Part shown: positions 44,434 to 51,556 of the stretch, one piece after another | How the letters are laid out: the number at the start of each line of letters is the position of its first letter | Numbering within the stretch: the first letter of the stretch is position 1 | Origin: Clostridium acetireducens DSM 10703 | GTDB taxonomy: Bacteria; Bacillota; Clostridia; Clostridiales; Clostridiaceae | Reading direction: 5' to 3' | NCBI RefSeq assembly: GCF_001758365.1 | Contig: NZ_LZFO01000016.1 | Coordinates: forward strand, 1-51,556 | Length of the DNA: 51,556 nt | Notes under the pieces: generated by a model | The model's database searches: none | Told to the model about the DNA's origin: nothing | Seen by the model: the letters and a program-made list of their open reading frames with translations, nothing else | Made by a program: the position numbers and the translations under genes

Positions 44434-45462
44434 ATGAGCGTAATTCAATTAAGGGAAAGTTTACAACAAGTAATTCAACGTAAAGATTTAAGTTTTAATA
44501 ATGCTTATGAAAGTACATTGAGTTTAATAAGCGGTGAAGTAAGTAATACTGAAATAGGAGCTTTTTTAGTAGCACTAAAATCAAAAGGTGAAACTGTTGA
44601 TGAAATTGCTGGAATGGCTACAGGAATTCGCGAAAAGGCAGTAAAAATAAACACAAAACAAAAATATGTAATAGATACTTGTGGTACAGGGGGAGATGGC
44701 GCAGGAACTTTTAATATTAGTACTACAGTAGCTTTTGTACTAGCTGCAGCAGGAATTGTAGTAGCTAAGCATGGAAATGGCTCTATATCTAGCAAAAGTG
44801 GCAGTGCAGATGTGTTAAAAGCTTTAGGAGTTAATATTAAAAATCAAATTAGTGATATAGAAAATCAGTTAAATACTATTGGAATAGCCTTTATATTTGC
44901 TCCTAATATTCATCCAAATATGAAATATGTTATGCAAGCTAGAAAAGATTTAGCAATTCCTACTGTTTTTAATGTACTAGGTCCTTTAACTAATCCTGTT
45001 AATCTTCAAGCACAAATATGTGGAGTATACAAAAAAGAATTAGTTTTGCCTATGGCGCAGGTGCTTAGAAAACTAGGTAGAAAAAAAGCAGTAGTAGTGC
45101 ATGGTGCAGGAAACTTAGATGAAATTTCTTTAGCTGGAGATAATTATATAGCATTTTTAAATGAAGATGAAATACAAGAAAATATAATAAATCCAAAAGA
45201 TTTTGGAATTAATTTAGCTGCTAATTCAGAAATCATAGGAGGAAATGCTTATGAAAATGCACAAATTACTTTAAATATTCTAAAAGGAAAGAAAGGACCT
45301 CATAGAGATATAGTATTATTAAATTCAGCTTTAGGTATGATTATTGGTGGCAAGGCTACCAATATAGAGGAAGGTATAGAATTAGCCAAAGAAAGTATTG
45401 ATTCAGGGAAAGCTTTAGAAAAATTACAACAACTTATTAAGTTTACTAATTTAAATAATTAA
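44434..45462 (+). CDS. trpD: Anthranilate phosphoribosyltransferase
   Basis: A 342-residue enzyme transferring phosphoribosyl from PRPP to anthranilate. Signatures are DTCGTGGDGAGTFNIST (about 80-96), KHGNGSISSKSGSADVLKAL (about 111-130) and NVLGPLTNP. The family usually has KHGNR here; this protein has Gly in place of the Arg. TrpD here is not fused to TrpG, unlike in some organisms. AGGTGAG precedes the ATG. Confidence 0.94.
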   Translation: MSVIQLRESLQQVIQRKDLSFNNAYESTLSLISGEVSNTEIGAFLVALKSKGETVDEIAGMATGIREKAVKINTKQKYVIDTCGTGGDGAGTFNISTTVAFVLAAAGIVVAKHGNGSISSKSGSADVLKALGVNIKNQISDIENQLNTIGIAFIFAPNIHPNMKYVMQARKDLAIPTVFNVLGPLTNPVNLQAQICGVYKKELVLPMAQVLRKLGRKKAVVVHGAGNLDEISLAGDNYIAFLNEDEIQENIINPKDFGINLAANSEIIGGNAYENAQITLNILKGKKGPHRDIVLLNSALGMIIGGKATNIEEGIELAKESIDSGKALEKLQQLIKFTNLNN

Positions 45463-45488
45463 ATATTTTTTAAGGGAGAAGAGGTTAT

Positions 45489-46280
45489 ATGGAAGACTTT
45501 TTAACTAGGATTTTAAAGGCTAAAAGATTAGAAGTAAAAAAGCTTAAAGAAAACTTTAATTTTGAAAGAGAGCTATGTAATTTAAATAGAAAAAGTAAAA
45601 AATCTTTTATTGATAAATTAAATAAAAGTAATTACATGGGGATAATTGCTGAGATTAAAAAAGCATCTCCTTCTAAAGGATTAATTAGAGAAAATTTAGA
45701 TCCAGTAGTACAAGGAAAACTTTATGAAAGCTATGGGGCTTTAGCAATATCAGTGCTTACGGATAGAGAATTTTTTAAGGGTTCTTTTGAATATTTGAAA
45801 AAAGTAGCTCAATCAACTTCTTTGCCAATATTGTGTAAAGATTTTATTATAGATGAAATTCAAATACAAAAGGCAAAAATTTGTGGTAGTGATGTAATTT
45901 TATTAATAGTAGCAGCTTTAGAAGAGAAACAATTATATAAATTATTTAATTTTGCAAAACAATTAGATTTAGAAGTATTAGTTGAAGTTCATAATGAAGA
46001 AGAATTGGACAGAGCTATTGAATTAGGGGCTAAATTAGTAGGTATAAATAATAGAGATTTAAAGACTTTCAAAGTAAATTTAAATACTAGTTTAGAAATT
46101 GCACCTAAAGCTCTTAAAAATAATATTACTTTAATAAGTGAAAGTGGCATAAAAACAAAAGCCCATGTAGAGAAATTAGCTAAATCTGGAATAAAGGGTA
46201 TTTTAGTAGGAGAAAGCTTGGTTACTGCAACAAATCTTGAAAGTAAATTTAATGAATTAAAAGTAGTAAAGGAATTTTAG
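45489..46280 (+). CDS. trpC: Indole-3-glycerol-phosphate synthase
   Basis: A 263-residue TIM barrel. EIKKASPSKG (catalytic Lys region, about 54-63), LCKDFIIDEIQI (about 117-128), GINNRDLKTFKV (about 185-196) and SESGI are all present. It converts carboxyphenylamino-deoxyribulose phosphate to indoleglycerol phosphate. It follows trpD after 26 bases and is followed by trpF after three bases. Confidence 0.94.
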   Translation: MEDFLTRILKAKRLEVKKLKENFNFERELCNLNRKSKKSFIDKLNKSNYMGIIAEIKKASPSKGLIRENLDPVVQGKLYESYGALAISVLTDREFFKGSFEYLKKVAQSTSLPILCKDFIIDEIQIQKAKICGSDVILLIVAALEEKQLYKLFNFAKQLDLEVLVEVHNEEELDRAIELGAKLVGINNRDLKTFKVNLNTSLEIAPKALKNNITLISESGIKTKAHVEKLAKSGIKGILVGESLVTATNLESKFNELKVVKEF

Positions 46281-46283
46281 ATT

Positions 46284-46895
46284 ATGGTTAAGGTTAAAAT
46301 TTGTGGTATTAAAGATAGGGAAACAGCTATAGAAGCTTGCAAAGCCGGGGCAGATGCTTTAGGATTTGTTTTTGCCAAAAGCAGTAGACAAATAACAGTA
46401 AATGAGGCAAAAAATATAATAGATAAATTACCTTCAAAAGTTGTTAAAATAGGAGTTTTTGTAAATGAATCCTTAGAAAAAATGGAGTATATAGGCAAAG
46501 AATGTGGATTAGATTATTTACAACTTCATGGTAATGAGAATCCAGAAATTTGTATTAAATCTAAAATACCTATAATTAAGGCTTTTAGAGTAGCTACTTT
46601 ACAGGATATAAAAGCAATGGAAAATTACAAAGCTTCAGCTTATTTAGTAGATAGCGGAAAAGGAAAATATTTTGGAGGCAATGGAACTACATTTGATTGG
46701 AACATAGTTAAATGTATAAATAAATCAATTAAAACACATGTAATTTTAGCAGGTGGATTAAATTGCAATAATATTCATAAGGCAATGGATATAGTAAAGC
46801 CTTATGCTGTTGATGTTAGCAGCGGTGTTGAAACTAAAGGAAAAAAGGATGTAATTAAAATAAGACGATTTATAAAACTAGTAAAGGAGAGATAA
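46284..46895 (+). CDS. trpF: Phosphoribosylanthranilate isomerase
   Basis: A 203-residue TIM barrel with [12 protein letters not shown] (catalytic Cys, about 3-14), [18 protein letters not shown], and the catalytic Asp and phosphate site in [19 protein letters not shown] and [10 protein letters not shown]. The final [13 protein letters not shown] is typical. It performs the Amadori rearrangement before trpC. It is a separate gene rather than a fusion. Confidence 0.93.
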   Translation: MVKVKICGIKDRETAIEACKAGADALGFVFAKSSRQITVNEAKNIIDKLPSKVVKIGVFVNESLEKMEYIGKECGLDYLQLHGNENPEICIKSKIPIIKAFRVATLQDIKAMENYKASAYLVDSGKGKYFGGNGTTFDWNIVKCINKSIKTHVILAGGLNCNNIHKAMDIVKPYAVDVSSGVETKGKKDVIKIRRFIKLVKER

Positions 46896-46897
46896 TT

Positions 46898-48094
46898 ATG
46901 GAAAATTATAATATGCCTGATAAAACAGGTCACTTTGGAATATATGGAGGTAGATTTATACCAGAAACATTAATGACATCAGTATTGGAACTTGAAAAAT
47001 GTTATAGACAGTTTCAAAAGGATGAAGCTATGCAATCTCAGGTAGATTATTACCTAAAGAAATATGTAGGAAGAGAAACGCCACTTTATTATGCTGAAAA
47101 TTTAACTAAACTATGTGGTGGGGCTAAGATATATTTAAAAAGAGAAGACCTTAATCATACAGGGGCACATAAAATTAACAATACTATAGGACAAGCCTTA
47201 TTAACACTTCGTATGGGAAAAAAGAAAGTAGTAGCAGAAACAGGAGCAGGTCAACATGGAGTGGCAACAGCTACAGCTGCAGCATTATTTGGACTTGAAT
47301 GTATAATTTTTATGGGAGAAGAAGATATAAGAAGACAAAGATTAAATGTATTTAGAATGAAATTATTAGGAGCAAAAGTTGTATCTGTTACTTCTGGAAG
47401 TAGAACATTGAAAGATGCTGTTAATGAAGCATTAAGATATTGGGTTGCCAATGTGCGTGATACTCATTATATTATGGGTTCTGTACTAGGACCACATCCT
47501 TTCCCTGAAATTGTAAGAGATTTTCAAAGTGTTATTGGAAAGGAAACTAAAAAGCAATATTTAGAAGAAGAAGGAAAATTACCAGATGCAGTAGTAGCTT
47601 GTGTAGGTGGAGGAAGTAATTCTATGGGAATGTTTTATCCATTTATAGAATGCAAAGATGTTAAACTCTATGGTGTAGAAGCTGGAGGAAAAGGAGTGGA
47701 CACTACAGAACATGCTTCTACTATGGCTAAAGGTAAAGTAGGTGCATTGCATGGTTCTATGATGTATTTACTTCAAGATAATGATGGACAAATTCATGAA
47801 GTTTATTCTATTTCAGCAGGTTTAGATTATCCTGGTGTTGGTCCTGAACATTGTTATCTAAAAGATACAGCTAGAGTAAAGTATGATTCTATTACGGATA
47901 AAGAAGCACTGGAAGCATTTCAAACATTATCTCAAGTAGAAGGCATTATTCCTGCTTTAGAAAGTGCTCATGCAGTAGCTTATGCTATGAAAATTGCTAA
48001 AAATATGGGAAAACATGAAGGCTTAGTAATTTGTTTATCTGGTAGAGGGGATAAAGATGTACAAAGCGTATCAAAAATATTGGAGGTAGAATAA
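46898..48094 (+). CDS. trpB: Tryptophan synthase beta chain
   Basis: A 398-residue PLP enzyme condensing indole with serine. The PLP Lys lies in [17 protein letters not shown] (about 85-101). The phosphate site is [12 protein letters not shown], and [17 protein letters not shown] is present. Length and sequence fit TrpB1, which pairs with the TrpA encoded immediately downstream. GGAGA precedes the start, two bases after trpF. Confidence 0.95.
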   Translation: MENYNMPDKTGHFGIYGGRFIPETLMTSVLELEKCYRQFQKDEAMQSQVDYYLKKYVGRETPLYYAENLTKLCGGAKIYLKREDLNHTGAHKINNTIGQALLTLRMGKKKVVAETGAGQHGVATATAAALFGLECIIFMGEEDIRRQRLNVFRMKLLGAKVVSVTSGSRTLKDAVNEALRYWVANVRDTHYIMGSVLGPHPFPEIVRDFQSVIGKETKKQYLEEEGKLPDAVVACVGGGSNSMGMFYPFIECKDVKLYGVEAGGKGVDTTEHASTMAKGKVGALHGSMMYLLQDNDGQIHEVYSISAGLDYPGVGPEHCYLKDTARVKYDSITDKEALEAFQTLSQVEGIIPALESAHAVAYAMKIAKNMGKHEGLVICLSGRGDKDVQSVSKILEVE

Positions 48095-48096
48095 AA

Positions 48097-48864
48097 ATGG
48101 GAGTATCAAGAATAAATAAAGCTTTTAAAAATTTAAAATTACAAAATAAAAAAGCTATTATACCTTATATAATGGCTGGAGATAAAGGAATGGAGTTTAC
48201 TGAAAAACTTGTTTATACTTTAGAAAAATTAGGAGCTACTGTTATTGAAATAGGTGTTCCATTCTCAGATCCAGTTGCAGATGGACCTACTATTCAAGCA
48301 GCAGGCAAAAGAGCTTTAGAAAAAGGAGTAAATATTAAGCAAATATTAGATTTAGTTAAAAAAATTCGAAACAATTCATCTATACCTATAGTTTTAATGA
48401 CTTATTTGAATCCAGTGCTTCAATATGGCGTTGAAGAATTTTGCAATAAGTGCAAAGAAGTTCAATTAGACGGATTGATTATACCAGATTTGCCTTTAGA
48501 AGAGTTAGAAATTGTGGAGCCTTTTGCAAAAAAAGCTGAATTAGCTATTATACCTTTAGTGACTTTAACTAGCGGTAAAGAAAGAATAGAAGTAATTTGC
48601 AGAAGAGGTGAAGGCTTTATTTACACCGTTACAGTAACTGGAGTAACAGGAGCTAGAAAAGAAATGGACAGTGATTTAACTAAACTTCTTAAAGAGGTTA
48701 AATCTATTAGTAAATTACCTGTAGTAGCGGGATTTGGCATATCCACTAATGAGCAAATTAAAGAAATTACTAAATATGTAGATGGAGTAGTAGTAGGAAG
48801 TAAAATTGTAGATTTAGCTTATAGAGAAGATTTTAATGGAATAGCTGAGTTAATGGGAAATTAA
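48097..48864 (+). CDS. trpA: Tryptophan synthase alpha chain
   Basis: A 255-residue TIM barrel cleaving indoleglycerol phosphate. Catalytic Glu is in VIEIGVPFSDPVADGP (about 48-63), and Asp is in DGLIIPDLPLEE. The phosphate-binding loop follows in VAGFGIS and VVVGSKIV. It is the last gene of the trp operon; the following 150 bases lead into the regulator gene, without an obvious strong terminator. Confidence 0.95.
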   Translation: MGVSRINKAFKNLKLQNKKAIIPYIMAGDKGMEFTEKLVYTLEKLGATVIEIGVPFSDPVADGPTIQAAGKRALEKGVNIKQILDLVKKIRNNSSIPIVLMTYLNPVLQYGVEEFCNKCKEVQLDGLIIPDLPLEELEIVEPFAKKAELAIIPLVTLTSGKERIEVICRRGEGFIYTVTVTGVTGARKEMDSDLTKLLKEVKSISKLPVVAGFGISTNEQIKEITKYVDGVVVGSKIVDLAYREDFNGIAELMGN

Positions 48865-49014
48865 TATTAACAAAATAAATTTAATAATTATTCCATATTA
48901 ACTTATAGTTAAATTTTTGATAATATATTCAACTATGCATCCATTGGTATAAGGATAGCATTAAGTTATACTAAGTGTATAAGGTCTTATAATAAAATTA
49001 TGGAGTGGTAAATT

Positions 49015-50121
49015 ATGAATAGATTATCAATAGGTGAAGTTATTTTTGAATTAAGAAAAGAAAAGGGTATTACTCAAGATCAATTAGGGAATTTTGTTGG
49101 AGTATCAACAGCAGCGGTATCAAAATGGGAAAGTGGAATTTCCTATCCAGATATAACTATGTTACCAGTACTTGCAACTTTCTTTAATGTTTCTATAGAT
49201 AAATTATTGAATTTTAAAGTAGATTTGTCAGATGAAGAAGTTATGAAAATATTTAGTGAATGCGAGGCTATATTTAGTAAAGGTGATTTATATGAAGCAA
49301 TTAATAAAAGTAAGGAATATGTATTAAAGTATCCCACAAGCTATTATTTAAAACTTAGAATAGGATTTTTATTTAATGTGTATTCATGGAAAGAAAATAA
49401 TGAAAAAAAACGTATGGATATTATAGCTTTTTCTATTAAATTATTTGAAGATGTAGCTAAAAATTGTACAGAAATAAAAATTGTTGATCAAGCTTTATTC
49501 CAACTTGGAGCTCTTTATCAAGTAATAGAAGAAGAAGATAAGGCTATAGAAGCTTTAAATAAAATTTCTAAAAGCGAACTTGAAACAGATATTGTACTTG
49601 CAGGTATATACATCAAAAAAAATAAATTTAAAAAGGCTAGAGAGTTGCTTCAAACTAAACTTTATAAAAATATAAATGAAATAACTTTTGTGTGTATGGG
49701 ATTAGCTAATTCATATATTAAAGATGAAAAAAATTTAAGTATGGCAGAAAAATATAATAATCTATCTATTAATATAAAGAAAGCTGTTTCTTCTAATAAA
49801 GATTCAGTGTTAAGCTTATCAATGGAGTATTTAAATTTTGCTGAAAATTACTTGAAATTTAATGAGAAAGAAAAAGCAATTAAAATGTTAAAGAATATGG
49901 TAGATGATATAAAAAATAATGACATTAATAAACCAGATAAATTTAGAGACATTTGGTGCTTTAATGAAGTTCCAAAATCAGAACGTACAATAACAATGAA
50001 TTTATATGAGAATATATTTAAAGTTTTTGAACAACCAGTATTTGATTCAATTAGGGAAAGTGAGGAATTTACAAGGATTATAAATGATTTAAAAGATTTG
50101 GAGAAAAAATCATTAAGCTAA
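49015..50121 (+). CDS. XRE-type regulator with TPR-like repeats
   Basis: A 368-residue protein. The N-terminal HTH (about 5-62; GITQDQLGNFVGVSTAAVSK and WESGISYPDITMLPVLA) binds DNA. The remainder is helical with TPR-like repeats (about 80-340), as in Rgg/PlcR/Rap-related sensors that bind peptides, although no peptide gene was identified next to it. GGAG precedes the ATG. Possible targets are unknown. Confidence 0.8.
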   Translation: MNRLSIGEVIFELRKEKGITQDQLGNFVGVSTAAVSKWESGISYPDITMLPVLATFFNVSIDKLLNFKVDLSDEEVMKIFSECEAIFSKGDLYEAINKSKEYVLKYPTSYYLKLRIGFLFNVYSWKENNEKKRMDIIAFSIKLFEDVAKNCTEIKIVDQALFQLGALYQVIEEEDKAIEALNKISKSELETDIVLAGIYIKKNKFKKARELLQTKLYKNINEITFVCMGLANSYIKDEKNLSMAEKYNNLSINIKKAVSSNKDSVLSLSMEYLNFAENYLKFNEKEKAIKMLKNMVDDIKNNDINKPDKFRDIWCFNEVPKSERTITMNLYENIFKVFEQPVFDSIRESEEFTRIINDLKDLEKKSLS

Positions 50122-50142
50122 AAATAATTGAGAATGAAGTTA

Positions 50143-50458
50143 AAGGAGAATCCCTAGTAATAACTAAAAATAATCTGTATAAAAATAATAATACAGTGGC
50201 ATTAAAGAGAGTTTGTAAATAAGTCATTTCATTAAAACACTCTAAGAATAAAAAATAAAAAAACTCCTACCCAATTTATGCACCGTCCTTGGTGCGGAAA
50301 TTGGCTCATCACGTCCTGTGATGAATTACGGAGTTTTTTTATTTTTTATTCTAAGAGTGTCTAAAATTCATTCTAATTATTTACAAACTCTCTTTAATGC
50401 CACTGTATTATTTTTTTTATACAGATTATTTTTAGTTATTACTAGGGATTCTTTTTAT
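50143..50458. repeat. Palindromic element A, copy 6
   Basis: The core is at 50263-50334 (reverse orientation), with hairpin 2 pairing GCACC with GGTGC. The left arm from about 50143 (AGAATCCCTAGTAATAACTA) and the right arm ending near 50458 are inverted copies, including the locus-specific AATACAGTGGCATTAAAGAG. It sits between convergent genes. Confidence 0.9.
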
Positions 50459-50470
50459 ATTTTAGATTAT

Positions 50471-51406
50471 TTATTGTGATAAAACTTCCATAAGAACTCC
50501 GTCAGCAATCATATATAAATTAAATAAATAATCATTATGTAAAAAGGTTTCTTTAAGAGCAGTTTTAGCTGTAGTCCAACCTTGCCCATCTGTAATCCAT
50601 ATAAAAGGTATATCTTGAGAATTTAAAAGATTATATAATTCCTTATATTCTCCAGCAGTTGCCTTTAGTTTTGAGCCACCAGAACTATAATAATTAACTT
50701 CCATTAAGAATAATTTTTTATTGGAAGTTAATATAGCAAAATCAAAGCGTCTATCTATTTTATCTACTTGTATTTCTATATTCCATTTATCATAAATTTT
50801 ATTTTTAGTAGCTTGAGGAATATATGAAAGATTATATTTATTACTTAAATTTATAATATAATTTTCTATTAGACTTTCCATAGCAGTGCCTGTCCTATTT
50901 TTTCGTGCATTGGTATCCATTCCTACTTCTATTCCTTTGCAGTAGTCAATAATATTAGAAATATTTTTATTTATAAAAAGATTCCTTAATCCTGTAAGCT
51001 TAAAGAATTTTAAAAGTTCTTTGGATAAATCTTCATTTATTTTTACTTTGGGATTAAATAAGTCTTTTTTTATTGAAGCAGATAGTGTATTTATATCATC
51101 TATTATAGGTAAGGAAGAGAGCTTTTTATATCTAAGGGCTATTAAAATACATAGACATTTTCTTGTTTGGGGATATTTCTTTAATAAATTTATAAATTCC
51201 TCATTTAGATTATTTTTATCTACAGTTAATAGTGAATTTAAGACTTCTAAGTCTTTTTCTACATTTTTTACATTTGTAATTGCTTTATCAAAATCTACAA
51301 AGTAATTCCAAGTAAAAATACTATCTTTTAACGTGTCTATTAAAAAATTAAATACCTTATTAGGTGAATTAAGATTTTTTTTAATATAGTAATTTGTGTT
51401 TTTCAT
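50471..51406 (-). CDS. Type II restriction endonuclease, DpnII/MboI family (GATC)
   Basis: A 311-residue protein. The family-typical region GIEVGMDTNARKNRTGTAME (about 158-177) precedes the PD-(D/E)xK core: RRFDFAIL (Asp222) and FLMEVNYYSSGGSKL (Glu236). DpnII-family enzymes cut unmethylated GATC. AGGAGG-like sequence lies before the ATG. A matching Dam-type methylase would be required for protection; none is complete in the window, so it may lie beyond the right edge. Confidence 0.88.
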   Translation of the reverse strand: MKNTNYYIKKNLNSPNKVFNFLIDTLKDSIFTWNYFVDFDKAITNVKNVEKDLEVLNSLLTVDKNNLNEEFINLLKKYPQTRKCLCILIALRYKKLSSLPIIDDINTLSASIKKDLFNPKVKINEDLSKELLKFFKLTGLRNLFINKNISNIIDYCKGIEVGMDTNARKNRTGTAMESLIENYIINLSNKYNLSYIPQATKNKIYDKWNIEIQVDKIDRRFDFAILTSNKKLFLMEVNYYSSGGSKLKATAGEYKELYNLLNSQDIPFIWITDGQGWTTAKTALKETFLHNDYLFNLYMIADGVLMEVLSQ

Positions 51407-51527
51407 AATTACCTCCTGAAATTAAATATAGTTCTGTTAAGTTATATGAACATTGCTTCCCCTCAACCTATGAAATATAATAGATTTACCATAAAAATAT
51501 TACCTCCCAGAAAGGAGAGAGGAAACA

Positions 51528-51556
51528 ATGAACAAAGCTAATAAAAAAATCACCTG
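51528..51556 (+). CDS. Start of a gene cut by the window edge
   Basis: ATG 51528 follows the strong site GGAGAGAGG. Only MNKANKKIT is readable. It diverges from the endonuclease gene and could be a modification methylase, but nine residues do not show this. Confidence 0.4.

Noticed and set aside
3-50334. CRISPR array from the dispersed palindromic repeats
   Set aside because: Copies are kilobases apart, with no regular spacers and no cas genes.

Overview
The window is AT-rich, has strong Gram-positive ribosome binding sites, and carries T-box and S-box leaders. It also holds an alpha/beta-type small acid-soluble spore protein, a CWB2-repeat cell-wall amidase, a reverse rubrerythrin and a lactate permease/dehydrogenase pair. 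Together these point to a spore-forming anaerobe of the genus Clostridium (cluster I). The species cannot be fixed from the sequence alone. No rRNA, tRNA, CRISPR array or transposase gene was seen.

Layout. 1-4745: a Fur-box-preceded operon of four proteins with an N-terminal 'H-x-x-P-G-R-[IL]-R' HMA-like domain, one of them a P1B-type ATPase with an unusual SCG membrane motif, plus a small single-helix protein. It is best read as a ferrosome (fez) iron-storage-organelle cluster. 5.1-10.7 kb: miscellaneous genes (membrane protein, spore protein, T-box-controlled NSS transporter, Uma2 nuclease-like protein, CPBP protein, GNAT). 10.8-15.0 kb: S-box-controlled metF, MetH-activation protein and metH, a split cobalamin methionine synthase. 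15.4-18.5 kb: a CWB2/amidase surface protein and three paralogous Cys-rich proteins of unknown function. 18.9-25.2 kb: an MFS exporter, a FadR-type regulator, ldh and lctP, with a three-repeat operator upstream of ldh. 25.3-30.4 kb: glycine betaine ABC transporter, crcB, reverse rubrerythrin, bactofilin. 30.9-34.2 kb: a GntR/ABC operon and bioY, the latter with two BirA-like operators. 34.5-42.4 kb: a complete shikimate-to-chorismate operon (aroF, tyrA, aroB, aroA, aroC, chorismate mutase, aroE, aroK, aroQ), preceded by a 53-codon leader peptide very rich in Tyr/Trp/Phe and a terminator, i.e. a candidate attenuator. 42.4-48.9 kb: a Trp T-box and trpE-D-C-F-B-A without trpG. The gap where trpG might be expected holds a decayed fragment resembling aroB. 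49.0-51.6 kb: an XRE/TPR regulator, a DpnII-family endonuclease and the first codons of another gene.

The most striking non-coding feature is a family of six long palindromic intergenic elements. Each has a core of exactly 72 nt, folding into two hairpins inside a closing stem flanked by T-runs on both sides. Outside the core are long inverted arms whose sequence differs between loci but matches within each locus. At one locus the distal arm contains an inverted copy of the last 20 nt of metH. Other inverted-repeat families are also present.

The genes form coherent metabolic blocks: iron handling under Fur, methionine under SAM, lactate exchange under a FadR-type repressor, biotin uptake under BirA, and aromatic amino acids under leader-peptide attenuation plus a tRNA-Trp-sensing T-box.
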